The notes under the pieces are model-generated. The model did no database searches, was not told where the DNA came from, and was given only the letters and a program-made list of their open reading frames with translations. A DNA stretch of 54,673 nt from contig URGK01000006.1 of assembly GCA_900547295.1 (NCBI GenBank), forward strand, positions 1 to 54,673, given 5' to 3'. This DNA comes from an uncultured Eubacteriales bacterium. GTDB lineage: Bacteria > Bacillota > Clostridia > Peptostreptococcales > Anaerovoracaceae. Below, piece by piece: positions 1 to 7,920 of the stretch (the stretch's first letter is position 1; every line of letters starts with the position of its first letter). The position numbers and the translations under genes were made by a program.

Positions 1-283
1 CCGTCACCTTTCCGACCATCGGATACTGAACAAGCAGGTAATGCGCAATATCCTCTGCTGCCGCTTCAATCAGCTTTCTTCTGTGGTTCTTCGTCCATTC
101 CACAATTCCCAGGCAAACTTCCCCGTAATTGACGGATGCCTGAAGATCATCGCTGATACCTGCTGCTCTTGTATCCAGTTCCATCTCTACTGTAATATAG
201 AACTTCTGTCCCAGTCGTTTCTCTTCTTCATAAACACCATGATTGGCATATACTTCCAATCTACGTATACATATCTTATCCAA
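1..283 (-). CDS. folB: Dihydroneopterin aldolase FolB, 3'-truncated by the window edge
   Basis: Reverse-strand frame with the FolB signature NHGVYEEEKRLGQKF near the N-terminus, followed by the ASVNYGEV segment and LIEAAAEDIA. FolB splits 7,8-dihydroneopterin into 6-hydroxymethyl-dihydropterin and glycolaldehyde in folate synthesis. The glutamate in the NHGV...E motif is visible; the C-terminal catalytic lysine region lies beyond base 1. I choose TTG at 283 because it follows a purine-rich aaagggg site and an in-frame stop lies six codons upstream. It is about 50 bases downstream of folP on the same strand, a normal folate-operon order. It belongs to the foreign left-edge fragment, not to the rest of the window. 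Confidence 0.85.
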   Translation of the reverse strand, partial: MDKICIRRLEVYANHGVYEEEKRLGQKFYITVEMELDTRAAGISDDLQASVNYGEVCLGIVEWTKNHRRKLIEAAAEDIAHYLLVQYPMVGKVT

Positions 284-333
284 AATGCAGGGCCCCTTTC
301 AACCTTTGAAAAACATCTGCTTATTCCGTATCT

Positions 334-1074
334 CTATTGTGCATTCATAATTGCTTCGGCCATCCGTACAGCACGATAATTAGCCGCTACATCATGCACA
401 CGCACAAAGCCATAGTGTGCCTGCACAGCCCACACGGAAGTTGTAATTGTTCCCTCCACTCTCTGATCCACCGGCAAATCAAGGGTCAGGCCAATCATAG
501 ACTTCCTTGAAGTACCAAGAAGTACCGGATAGCCAAACTGATTAAAATCATTCAAATGTTTCATAACCATCAGATTCTGTTCCAGCGTTTTGCCAAATCC
601 AACACCAGGATCCAGAATCATTTTGTCCTCTGCTATCCCTGCCACTTTGGCTGTCTCGATAATCTTTCTCATATCTGCCATGCAATCCGGCAGGAAATCT
701 CTGTAGTCGATCTTTTCCCTGTTATGCATCAGACAGCAGGAAACACCTGCATCCGCGATAAGCCCCGCCATCTTTTCATCATATTGAAGCCCCCATATAT
801 CATTGATCAGATCACATCCGGCCTGAATAGCTGCTTCTGCCACTGCCGATTTGTAAGTATCCACCGAAAGCGGAATATCAAATTCTTTCTTGAGACATGC
901 CACAACCGGTGCAACTCTGCAGATCTCTTCTTCGTCAGAAATCTGAATATGTCCCGGTCTTGTGGATTCTCCGCCAATATCGATAATTTCAGCGCCTTCC
1001 TCGATCATCTGGCTGACACGACGTCTGATATCATCCATATTTTTGTAGCTGCCGCCATCCGAAAAAGAATCCGG
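334..1074 (-). CDS. folP: Dihydropteroate synthase FolP, 5'-truncated at a chimeric join
   Basis: Reads PDSFSDGG, then EEGAEIIDIGGESTRPGH, DLINDIWG, ILDPGVGFGKT and LLGTSRKSMIG, the pterin- and pABA-binding motifs of dihydropteroate synthase, to a normal C-terminus. The residues expected before PDSFSDGG (a strand of the type xMGILNVT) are missing: upstream of the proline codon at 1072-1074 the frame reads unrelated sequence. An ATG at 1119 keeps the frame open but its first ~15 residues do not resemble FolP. The truncation coincides with the truncated ABC gene on the other strand, so the gene was cut by a join, not by evolution. The enzyme condenses hydroxymethyl-dihydropterin pyrophosphate with p-aminobenzoate. 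Confidence 0.88.
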   Translation of the reverse strand, partial: PDSFSDGGSYKNMDDIRRRVSQMIEEGAEIIDIGGESTRPGHIQISDEEEICRVAPVVACLKKEFDIPLSVDTYKSAVAEAAIQAGCDLINDIWGLQYDEKMAGLIADAGVSCCLMHNREKIDYRDFLPDCMADMRKIIETAKVAGIAEDKMILDPGVGFGKTLEQNLMVMKHLNDFNQFGYPVLLGTSRKSMIGLTLDLPVDQRVEGTITTSVWAVQAHYGFVRVHDVAANYRAVRMAEAIMNAQ

Positions 1075-1080
1075 AATACG
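1068..1080. other. Chimeric junction between folP fragment and ABC ATPase fragment
   Basis: To the left, the reverse strand is convincing FolP up to the proline codon at 1072-1074. To the right, the forward strand is convincing ABC ATPase from about 1077 onward. Both proteins lose their N-terminal parts at this same point and no mobile-element ends are visible. An assembly chimera is the simplest reading; a genuine deletion or inversion is possible. Confidence 0.75.
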
Positions 1081-1628
1081 AGGGTCAGGTACATATAGAT
1101 GGCAAAAGTCCCGGAGCATTTACAAAATCAAAGGTTGCATACCTGCCGGACAGAAGCGGACTGCCGGAAAAAATGGAGGTCTCCGAGATGATAAAAATCT
1201 ACAGAACCTTCTTTGACGATTTTGACGAGGACAAATGCCGCAGGCTGCTTAATCTGTTTGACATCGGTCTGAGAAGAACCACCAAGGGTATGTCAAAGGG
1301 AATGACTGACAAGCTGCAGCTTGCGCTGATGATGTCAAGAAACGCGAGGCTTTATCTGCTTGATGAGCCGCTTGGGGGCATAGATGTCGAGGCAAGAGAT
1401 CACGTGCTTGATATAATTCTGGATAACTTCAACCCGCAGGGAACAATGATAATAGTCACCCACCTTATAGGTGAAATCGAAAGGCTGTTTGATGAAATTA
1501 TAGTGCTTGAAAAGGGCAGACTCAGACTGCAGGGAAGCTGTGACGACATCAGAGCAAAATACGGAAATTCACTGGTGGATTGCATTAAGGAAATTACAAG
1601 AGAGGGCAGAAGTGAACAATATATTTAA
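1077..1628 (+). CDS. ABC transporter ATP-binding protein, N-terminally truncated
   Basis: The open frame reads EGQVHIDGK...VAYLPDR, then a signature-like TKGMSKGMTDKLQL, Walker B YLLDEPLGGID and the switch histidine in IIVTHLIGEIE. It aligns along its length with the complete ATPase at 42058-42753, which shows that about 60 N-terminal residues including Walker A are missing at the left join. An internal ATG at 1173 is not the natural start. The protein would power the two ABC-2 membrane proteins encoded 3 kb downstream. By analogy with the paralogous cluster, a GntR regulator probably preceded it. The 3' end overlaps the next gene by 17 bases, indicating an operon. Confidence 0.88.
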   Translation, partial: YEGQVHIDGKSPGAFTKSKVAYLPDRSGLPEKMEVSEMIKIYRTFFDDFDEDKCRRLLNLFDIGLRRTTKGMSKGMTDKLQLALMMSRNARLYLLDEPLGGIDVEARDHVLDIILDNFNPQGTMIIVTHLIGEIERLFDEIIVLEKGRLRLQGSCDDIRAKYGNSLVDCIKEITREGRSEQYI

Positions 1629-2190
1629 AAAACACAGGGTATGGCTGGCAGTGATAATTGCGGCGGCAGTTATCGCAGGAGCCGTAATCGGGGTCAGAGC
1701 ACTGTATGTCCGCAGCTTCGGTAAGGCGCTTTTTCCGGCATATCTGCCAGGTCCCTATTCCTCACTTGAAAGCGATATGCTTTTTGCAGATGAGATGACA
1801 GGGAGCGCTGCAAGGCCGAATTACAGGGAACTTGACTTTGCCAGAAGCAAAATCATATCACCTAAGGGCTTTGGCTTCAAAAGGCAGTTTACCTTTGATG
1901 AAAGAACCGCAGTCAGTATGGACGTTTCGGGCAGCAGCAGGGGATATGTGAACAATTACACCTACGGCATATACAAAGACGAGCTGCTGATGAAGCCTGT
2001 TTCCGAAAAAAATACAAAGGGAGAAAGCGATGCAGCCATGGCTGATGAAATGGGTATAGATTATGATTACGGCTTGGGTCTGAGCGCAGAGCTTGAACCG
2101 GGAACCTATTATATAGGCATATGTATACCGGCTGTCAGAAACACTCCGATGATAACCGAATACAGTCTGGAATTCAGGGAGCTGAAATAA
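1612..2190 (+). CDS. Membrane-anchored extracytoplasmic protein of an ABC operon
   Basis: About 192 residues. I choose GTG 1612 over a far-upstream start at 1507 because it yields MNNIFKKHRVWLAVIIAAAVIAG, a typical positively charged N-terminus plus one membrane helix, and sits just after a purine-rich site inside the 3' end of the ATPase gene. The remainder is soluble and probably outside the cell, ending in strands such as EPGTYYIGICIP that resemble small beta-sandwich domains. No family recognised. Tight coupling to the ATPase suggests a role in the same envelope system. Confidence 0.7.
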   Translation: MNNIFKKHRVWLAVIIAAAVIAGAVIGVRALYVRSFGKALFPAYLPGPYSSLESDMLFADEMTGSAARPNYRELDFARSKIISPKGFGFKRQFTFDERTAVSMDVSGSSRGYVNNYTYGIYKDELLMKPVSEKNTKGESDAAMADEMGIDYDYGLGLSAELEPGTYYIGICIPAVRNTPMITEYSLEFRELK

Positions 2191-2221
2191 ATATTAGAGG
2201 AAGCTTATCAGGGAGGACGAT

Positions 2222-3472
2222 ATGAAAAGCAGAATAATTCCCATAAGCATAGCGGCAGCTTTAGCGCTAGCAGGTATTTTTGGCATACTGGTAAATGAAC
2301 TTTTGAGATATGACATTAAAAATCCGGAAACCATGGGCAGGGCAGAGCTGCTTGTTACAGCAGAGGACATAGAGATAATTGACGCTTCAAAAGACCTCTT
2401 CTATATCAAAGCCATAGGCGGGGGATATGCCATTACCGATAAATACGGAAACCCGCTTGCAGATATGAGAGGCTTCGGAGGGCTGAAACAGCACAGCGGA
2501 GGCCTGCTTGCAGTTAAAAAGGACGGCAGTACAGCAGTTGTGAATATCAGCGAAACAGTAAAACAGGGAAAGCCCGTATATGCGGTATATGATGAAGCGA
2601 TACTGAGCGGTGACGGTACATATATGCTTGTAAAACAAAACGGCAGATGTATTGTGCAGGATATGAAAGGCAGAGGGCTTTATGAGGCAGAGGACTATAA
2701 TGCAGTAAGCCTGAAAGAGGGTTATATAACTGACAGGCAGGCGATAGTAAAACTTGCAGACGGCAGGACAGAATACAGGCTTCATGAGGGAACTGAGGCA
2801 GTGGCGTACGGAAGCGGCTTTTGGGTTATAGGGGTTATTGACAAGCAGCTTGTATCGGGCTATTCCGGCTACTATATGCTTGACGACAAATATAATATAG
2901 CCTTTGAGGGCAGGATGATTGAGGAATACAAAATCTATGACGGCTACATATGGCTCATTTACGAGAAGAACAAAAAGTATACTGACATACGTGCAGACGG
3001 AACCGGCGGGTATATATCCCAAAATTGCGAGACCGCAGTAATTGATGCAGACGGCAGAACCGTTTACAGGGATAAATACAGCAGGTTCTGCAGGGGCATT
3101 ACCGGCGGTATACTTGCCGTAAGCGACTGTGAATACAGCTATGCGGAAAAGCATATATCAGGAGAAATTTCATATATCCGCCTTGCCGGAGATAAGCAGG
3201 GAGAAACCATGTATAAATCAGAGGATCTGTGCTATATGGACTTTGAGGACGGAATAGGCGCAGTATGCGCTATGGAAAGCAGATATGCCGAGGACAGACG
3301 ATATACAGGCGACACAGACAGCGCCGCATACAAATGGTATTTTGTCGATGAGAATATGAAAAGGATTTCAAATACAGTCCGCGGCATTAACGGCGCGACA
3401 GACAGCGGATATGTAATAAAGGATGCCGGAAATTACAAAAGACTTTATGACCTGAGAGGATTATTAAAATAA
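2222..3472 (+). CDS. Membrane-anchored beta-repeat (WG-repeat/propeller-like) protein
   Basis: 416 residues starting MKSRIIPISIAAALALAG, an uncleaved anchor or signal peptide after a strong ggaggacg site. The rest is built of short strand-turn units containing YAITDKYGNPLADMR, GGLLAVKKDGSTAVV and YYMLDDKYNIAFEGR, typical of WG-repeat or propeller-like extracellular proteins, but I cannot assign a family with certainty. It is closely paralogous to the next, broken gene across its full length. It lies between the ABC ATPase and permease genes, so an extracellular sensing or binding role for the exporter is plausible (inference). Confidence 0.75.
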   Translation: MKSRIIPISIAAALALAGIFGILVNELLRYDIKNPETMGRAELLVTAEDIEIIDASKDLFYIKAIGGGYAITDKYGNPLADMRGFGGLKQHSGGLLAVKKDGSTAVVNISETVKQGKPVYAVYDEAILSGDGTYMLVKQNGRCIVQDMKGRGLYEAEDYNAVSLKEGYITDRQAIVKLADGRTEYRLHEGTEAVAYGSGFWVIGVIDKQLVSGYSGYYMLDDKYNIAFEGRMIEEYKIYDGYIWLIYEKNKKYTDIRADGTGGYISQNCETAVIDADGRTVYRDKYSRFCRGITGGILAVSDCEYSYAEKHISGEISYIRLAGDKQGETMYKSEDLCYMDFEDGIGAVCAMESRYAEDRRYTGDTDSAAYKWYFVDENMKRISNTVRGINGATDSGYVIKDAGNYKRLYDLRGLLK

Positions 3473-3500
3473 TGTGAGGCAGCATTGGGGGAAAGAACAG

Positions 3501-4793
3501 ATGAAAAGCAGAATTATACAGATAAGCATAGCCGTGGTTTTAGCTGTTGCGGCGCTTGCCTGCATACTGATGCAGTGCTATGTGAAATATGATATGGGTA
3601 AAGACACTGAGGTGCGTTATCCTTTTGTTGCCGGTACCATAGACATAATTGACGGTAGCCAGAGGCTGTTTTATGTAAAAAATGTTCATATGGGTTATGA
3701 TCGTGATGCTGGGGAATACAGAACCGATATGAACCATTACAATATTACCGATGACCACGGTAATGTCCTTGCTGATATGAGAGAATTCGGAGAACTGAAG
3801 CAGCGGGCAGGAAACTGGCTTGCGGTGAAAAAAGGCAGCAAAACGGCAATTGTGGATATTAAAAAATCGGTAAAAAGAGCATAAGCGGTATATACGGTCT
3901 ATGATGATGCCGTAATCAGCAGCGACGGCAAATATGCAGTCGTAAAAGAAAAAGGCATATGCTCTGTGCGAAATATGAGGGGCAGAGTGTTTTATGAGTC
4001 AGAGGATCCGAATGCCTCAAGCCCTAAAGCAGGCTATATAGTCGAAAAAACAGACGGAGGCATGCAGACAATAGTAAACTTTAAAATTGGCAGAACCGAA
4101 TATGAGCTTCCGAAAGGAGAGGAGGCTGTCGAGCACGGCAGCGGATTCTGGGTTATAGGGATTGAAGATGATAAATACGAAAGCGGATATTCCAGTTACT
4201 ACCTGCTGGATGACAGATATAATATTGCATTTGGCGGACGGCTGATTACGGAATACAAAATATGTGACGGCTACATATGGCTTCTCTATGAACCGTGTCG
4301 CTTCTATGACAGCAGAAATACCGACGATGAATATTCAATCGGTGAATACAAGGCGGCGGTAATAAATGAAGATGGGGAGATTGTCTACAAAGGAGAATAT
4401 GGCACTTTCTTTAGAGGCATCTCCGGTGATGTACTGGCAGTCAGCATCAGAAGCGGCTTGTGCGGCGCAAACGATATTTCATATATGTATCTTGCAGGCG
4501 ACAATGCCGGAAAGGTTTTCTTAACCAGCAAGGATCTTTACTATATGGACTTTGATGATGGCGTGGGAGCTGTATGCAGCATGAAAAGCAGATATGCCGA
4601 GGACAGGCGCTGTATGGGCGGAGAAAACAGTCCGGCTTACGAATGGAGCTATGTAGATGAGAAACTGAAACATCTCGCAAGCGGAGGTCTTAGCGGCGGC
4701 GCAACAGACGGCGGATATGGCATAGATGATTACGGTGAGGAGCAGTGCCTTATAAATTTCAAGGGGGAGGTTAAAAATGATGAACAGTATTGA
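3501..4793 (+). pseudogene. Paralogue of the preceding beta-repeat protein, interrupted by an in-frame TAA
   Basis: The frame starting at ATG 3501 (after a ggggga site; a GTG at 3474 is less likely) gives MKSRIIQISIAVVLAVAAL and follows the upstream paralogue closely. At 3882-3884 it meets TAA, in the segment VKRA-stop-AVYTVYDDA that aligns with VKQGKPVYAVYDEA. Reading continues in the same frame to a natural end at 4793 without further damage, so one base change (AAA to TAA is the simplest) explains it. Either a recent nonsense mutation, a sequencing error or stop read-through. The 3' end overlaps the next permease gene by 17 bases, so the operon order is intact. Confidence 0.82.
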
Positions 4794-5505
4794 TAATTCA
4801 ATTCGTCTTGGGATAAGACAAAACAGAGATGACTTCATAATTGCGGCGGTGCTTATAATAGGGCTCGGCTTTTCGGCAGGAGCCTTTGCGCCTCTCCTGT
4901 TTGCAATGATGGCGGCAGGTATAGTATTTGAAGTAAGAGCATGTAAAAGAGTGTTTTATGACAGCGTATATGGCAGGCAGGGATATTTCTATATGTCGCT
5001 TCCCGTAGATGTCCGGCAGCTTGTAATATCCAAGCTTTATACAGCCTCGATCCTGTCTGCCGGAATAATCGCAATGCTGGTTATAGGGGGAGTATTCTAC
5101 TTCTGGATAAGCTTTAACTCCGTAACGGTATTTGAGATTATAGACCAATTGACAGCACAGCTTGTACTGGTCGTAAAAATGGAACTTGTATATGTTGTTC
5201 CTATAACGCTGATTTCGTGGATTATAGGGATTGTGGCGCAGATGACCGTTATATTCGCAGCCATTGTATGCTACAGCAGTCTGCCTGAAAAAAAGCATAC
5301 AGGACCATACAAGGCACTTATGATAATTGCAGGGGCAGCAGCGGTGCTGTATGCCGTAAGACCGGCCTCAGCCCTTATAGGCTTTGGAGTTCTGGAAAGC
5401 TCAATACTCCTCATAATTGCAGAGGCGGTATTTCAGGTAATTGTAACGGCAGTGCTTTACAGATATATAGTCAGGGCGCTGGAAAAACACTATATGGTGA
5501 TATGA
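4777..5505 (+). CDS. ABC-2 type permease subunit
   Basis: 242 residues with about six hydrophobic helices and the family-typical GYFYMSLPVDVRQLVISKL segment between helices 2 and 3. The same motif (GYLCFTLPVNTNTHIANKL) occurs in the permease at 42747. Start ATG 4777 follows a ggggagg site that lies inside the previous gene. It probably forms the membrane channel of an exporter together with the next gene and the truncated ATPase upstream. Substrate unknown; relatives associated with YtrA-type regulators often act on peptides, lipids or antibiotics. Confidence 0.8.
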   Translation: MMNSIDNSIRLGIRQNRDDFIIAAVLIIGLGFSAGAFAPLLFAMMAAGIVFEVRACKRVFYDSVYGRQGYFYMSLPVDVRQLVISKLYTASILSAGIIAMLVIGGVFYFWISFNSVTVFEIIDQLTAQLVLVVKMELVYVVPITLISWIIGIVAQMTVIFAAIVCYSSLPEKKHTGPYKALMIIAGAAAVLYAVRPASALIGFGVLESSILLIIAEAVFQVIVTAVLYRYIVRALEKHYMVI

Positions 5506-6128
5506 TGAACAGAAAAAACATTGAATATCTGAAACTTAATATCAGAATGTGCATATGGGAAATACTGATATCCCTTGCAGCCTTCCTTATATGGCTCATA
5601 GCGGAGTACATTTTCGATATGCCGGGGGATAACTGTGAAATCCTGATGATAATAATTACAGCATTTATGTGGATAAGAACAGTAAGAAAGCTTGTCAGCC
5701 GGAATATGTTTGAGAGCGAAGCTTATCTTTATCAGAGTCTGCCGGTTTCATATGTGTGCATTACATTTACTAAAGTGGGACTTGGAGCAGCAGTGCTGTT
5801 TCCGCTGATGAGCTTTTTTGCAATCATAAAACGGCAGGAAAACGCTCTGTGGCAGCAGCTCGAAGAAGGCCTGCTCCTTGCGGTAATGTTTTCAGCCCTT
5901 ATATACATAATACAGATATATATGGCAGGACAGGGCACAAGGAAAAAAAGAACCCTTGCTCCCGTATATACAGGACTTGCAATCCTTGTAATTATCCTGT
6001 TTCTTCCGGTCACACTGGTGATACCGGGAACGAACATGTACGGTGCGGCAGCCATACTGGCAGCAGCAGACATACTGCTTGCCGCCGCAGCGGTAAAGGC
6101 GATGAAGCGCTGGTATGTGCTGTTGTAA
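5502..6128 (+). CDS. Second ABC-2 type permease subunit
   Basis: 208 residues with about six predicted helices. The loop EAYLYQSLPVSYVCITFTKV is the equivalent of the YFYMSLPV motif in the preceding gene. The start codon overlaps the previous stop (ATGA), so the two subunits are translationally coupled and likely form a heterodimer. It is the last gene of the operon and is followed by a hairpin with a T-rich tail. Confidence 0.8.
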   Translation: MMNRKNIEYLKLNIRMCIWEILISLAAFLIWLIAEYIFDMPGDNCEILMIIITAFMWIRTVRKLVSRNMFESEAYLYQSLPVSYVCITFTKVGLGAAVLFPLMSFFAIIKRQENALWQQLEEGLLLAVMFSALIYIIQIYMAGQGTRKKRTLAPVYTGLAILVIILFLPVTLVIPGTNMYGAAAILAAADILLAAAAVKAMKRWYVLL

Positions 6129-6217
6129 GCGATTAAAGACCAGGAGGAAACAGATATCGTAGGGTAATTTCTCAGGTATGCAAATATCTTGAACAGGGAA
6201 ATTTAATAAAAGGCGAT

Positions 6218-6262
6218 AATCCACCGGTATGAGACTGATATTGGTGGATTGTTTGTTTTTTG
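6218..6262 (+). terminator. Hairpin terminator after the ABC operon
   Basis: Arms AATCCACC (6218-6225) and GGTGGATT (6243-6250) pair perfectly around a 17-base loop and are followed by a T-rich stretch. Confidence 0.65.
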
Positions 6263-6357
6263 AGAAAGAGTGTAAAAAACCTGATAAATGAAGTGCGTTT
6301 TCACCTGAAATGCAAAAATAAAGAATTATAAGTTAAAAAACAGAAAACGTTTGTTGA

Positions 6358-6753
6358 CATAAATATGCATATCCTGCAATTTTTACATCTGAGGAGGAAG
6401 GCGGTTTTTCTGTGGTTTTTCCGGATTTAGAAAGCTGTTATACCTGCGGTGACAATATGGCAGATGCTTTAATTATGGCGGAGGATGTTCTTGCTCTTAC
6501 ACTTTACGGATACGAAAAAGAACACAAGGTAATTCCGGCACCTTCACAGAGAAAAGAGATTGACACAGAAGATGACGAGTCGTTTGTGAATTTTGTTTCG
6601 TGCGATACTTTGGAATATCGAAAGAAATTCAGTAATAAGGCTGTAAAGAAAGCTTTAACAATTCCCACTCGGCTCAATGAAATGGCTATAGAAAGCAATG
6701 TGAATTTCTCCACAGTGCTTCAGGAAGCATTGAAGAAGCATTTAGGCCTGTAG
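6358..6753 (+). pseudogene. HicB-family antitoxin lacking a start codon
   Basis: The frame reads KYAYPAIFTSEEEGGFSVVFPDLESCYTCGDN, the standard beginning of HicB, then an RHH-like C-terminus (KKALTIPTRLNEMAIESNVNFSTVLQEALKKHLGL). The codon where HicB's ATG should stand is CAT (6358-6360), preceded by an in-frame TGA. The first usable start is GTG 6412, which would remove the first strand of the domain. No hicA toxin frame is visible on either side. I consider it a decaying orphan; translation from GTG 6412 as a 113-residue protein cannot be excluded, since a gaggagg stretch precedes it. Compare the complete HicB at 31462-31875. Confidence 0.72.
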
Positions 6754-6870
6754 ATAATCGGCAGGGTGGGCAAACCGGAAATTGCAAAAAGACAGAGCGA
6801 ATTTGTTGCTCAACTGCAAAACCTTGGTGTGTATGGCTATAAGCCGTACATTGTATGCACGAATGCTTGA
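6754..6870 (+). pseudogene. Unrecognised coding remnant ending LQNLGVYGYKPYIVCTNA
   Basis: After the hicB stop TAG the same frame stays open to TGA at 6868, reading KPEIAKRQSEFVAQLQNLGVYGYKPY, which looks like protein. There is no start codon. A shorter diverged copy of its centre occurs at 7594-7617. Family unknown. Confidence 0.45.
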
Positions 6871-6895
6871 TGGATTTAAATATAGATGATATAAT
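6867..6895 (+). promoter_or_regulatory. Promoter of the RelB/RelE pair
   Basis: TTGATG (6867-6872) and TATAAT (6890-6895) with a 17-base spacer, about 25 bases before the antitoxin start and its aaggagg site (6907-6913). Confidence 0.65.
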
Positions 6896-6920
6896 AAAAA
6901 TAATTTAAGGAGGTAATGTT

Positions 6921-7235
6921 ATGGCAGCGAAGACAGCAAATTTATATGCGAGAATAGACCCTGAAACAAAAGAACAGGCAGAGCGCATACTTGATGCATT
7001 GGGAATTACAAGTTCAATGGCAATTAATATGTTTTACAGGCAGATAATATTACAGAAAGGAATTCCATTTGAAGCTAGACTACCGTATGAAGCTCCTTTG
7101 AATATGGAGAAACTGACAAAGGAAGAACTTGATAAAGAAATCGAAAAGGGCTACAGAGATATGCTTAATGGGAATGTCAGAAGTGCAGCTAATGTTTTTT
7201 CTGATATAAGGAAGGACTATCTTGATGAAGTATGA
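6921..7235 (+). CDS. RelB/DinJ-family antitoxin
   Basis: 104 residues: AKTANLYARIDPETKEQAERIL, then LGITSSMAINMFYRQI and GIPFEARLP, the ribbon-helix-helix pattern of RelB/DinJ antitoxins. The C-terminal half (NMEKLTKEELDKEIEKGY) would wrap the toxin. A strong aaggaggt site precedes ATG 6921. The stop overlaps the toxin start region by 11 bases, the usual arrangement that makes antitoxin first. It probably represses its own promoter through the RHH domain (family knowledge). Confidence 0.88.
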   Translation: MAAKTANLYARIDPETKEQAERILDALGITSSMAINMFYRQIILQKGIPFEARLPYEAPLNMEKLTKEELDKEIEKGYRDMLNGNVRSAANVFSDIRKDYLDEV

Positions 7236-7536
7236 GGTAAACCTTACAGCAAATGCCTGCATAGATTTACAGAATATATTTATGTATATTGCATTTAAAT
7301 TGCAATCACCTTTAAATGCGACAAATCAACTGAACCGTTTGGAAGAAGGTATTGATACTTTGGAATATATGCCGTATAGATTTGTGACATATGATGAGGA
7401 ACCTTGGCATAGCAGGAATACACATATTATGCCAATTGATAGTTATCGTGTACTGTACATACCTGATGATATAAAGAAAATGGTTACCGTATTGCGTATT
7501 ATTTATGCGGGAAGTAGCATGGAGGATAAATTGTAA
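7225..7536 (+). CDS. RelE/ParE-family toxin
   Basis: 103 residues, MKYEVNLTANACIDLQNIFMYIA at the start, then the core HIMPIDSYRVLYIPDDIKKMVTVLRIIYAG, matching the RelE/ParE fold (PxxxYRVxYxV...VxVLxIxY). I use ATG 7225 rather than the TTG immediately before it; an aaggaagga site lies 8 bases upstream. Partner of the preceding antitoxin. Whether it is an mRNA interferase (RelE) or gyrase poison (ParE) cannot be decided from the sequence; the fold is shared. Confidence 0.85.
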   Translation: MKYEVNLTANACIDLQNIFMYIAFKLQSPLNATNQLNRLEEGIDTLEYMPYRFVTYDEEPWHSRNTHIMPIDSYRVLYIPDDIKKMVTVLRIIYAGSSMEDKL

Positions 7537-7593
7537 ATATCAGACATATCTTAATTGGGTGCATTTTTGTAATTGTAGATTTATTGCCGTTGA

Positions 7594-7617
7594 TGCAAAA
7601 CTTTGGTATATACGGTT
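7594..7617 (+). repeat. Diverged copy of the LQNLGVYG coding remnant
   Basis: 24 bases matching 6815-6838 at 19 positions; all five differences are transitions, four of them synonymous-type or conservative (LQN-F-G-I-YG against LQN-L-G-V-YG). A TGA follows directly. It suggests both toxin-antitoxin units carried a related downstream gene or that the segment was duplicated. Confidence 0.45.
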
Positions 7618-7691
7618 GAATATGCATAATAAAGATGTGTTGATAGTTTGAAATATGTATGTTAGTATATGTTATATAAATAAGTTTGCAG

Positions 7692-7721
7692 CAGGTTCTG
7701 GTTCGATTCCAGACATCACCT
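7692..7721 (+). other. tRNA 3'-end-like sequence (T arm plus acceptor strand), possible att site
   Basis: TCTGG (7697-7701), loop TTCGATT, CCAGA (7709-7713) is a perfect T arm, followed by seven acceptor-like bases CATCACC and a T. No 5' half beginning GGTGATG lies upstream, so it is not an intact tRNA. Such 3' remnants mark integration ends of mobile elements. It sits inside the toxin-antitoxin patch. Chance is possible because only about 24 bases match. Confidence 0.4.
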
Positions 7722-7816
7722 ATTTATTTATAGAAATTTTATCAGAAAATCTCCTATCAGGAATATGCTATGATATTTTTAAATGCATATTTGTGAAAAT
7801 TAAAGGAGGTGGTATT

Positions 7817-7903
7817 ATGACAGAATTATCTATAGTAATAATCTGCTGGCTATGCTGCTATGGTGGTTGTGGTGTAATTGGTAAGCATTGTATAAAAACA
7901 TAG
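7817..7903 (+). CDS. 28-residue Cys-rich hydrophobic peptide
   Basis: Small gene with a near-perfect taaaggaggt site (7801-7810), ATG 7817, TAG at 7901, and a terminator hairpin 18 bases after the stop. The peptide has the hydrophobic run IVIICWLCCYGGCGVIG, with five cysteines in all and a basic end (GKHCIKT). Upstream, TGC-TATGAT near 7767-7775 resembles an extended -10. A single-span membrane peptide is likely; a type I-like toxin or small regulator are options. An upstream in-frame ATG at 7655 has no ribosome site and I reject it. No homologue recognised. Confidence 0.55.
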   Translation: MTELSIVIICWLCCYGGCGVIGKHCIKT

Positions 7904-7920
7904 CCAGTACCAAAAATAAT

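Noticed and set aside
2387..3154. 255-codon reverse frame inside the beta-repeat gene
   Set aside because: Shadow of the forward gene, which has anchor, ribosome site and a paralogue.
7697..7720. Intact tRNA gene
   Set aside because: Only the T arm and acceptor 3' strand are present; no D arm, anticodon arm or 5' strand upstream.
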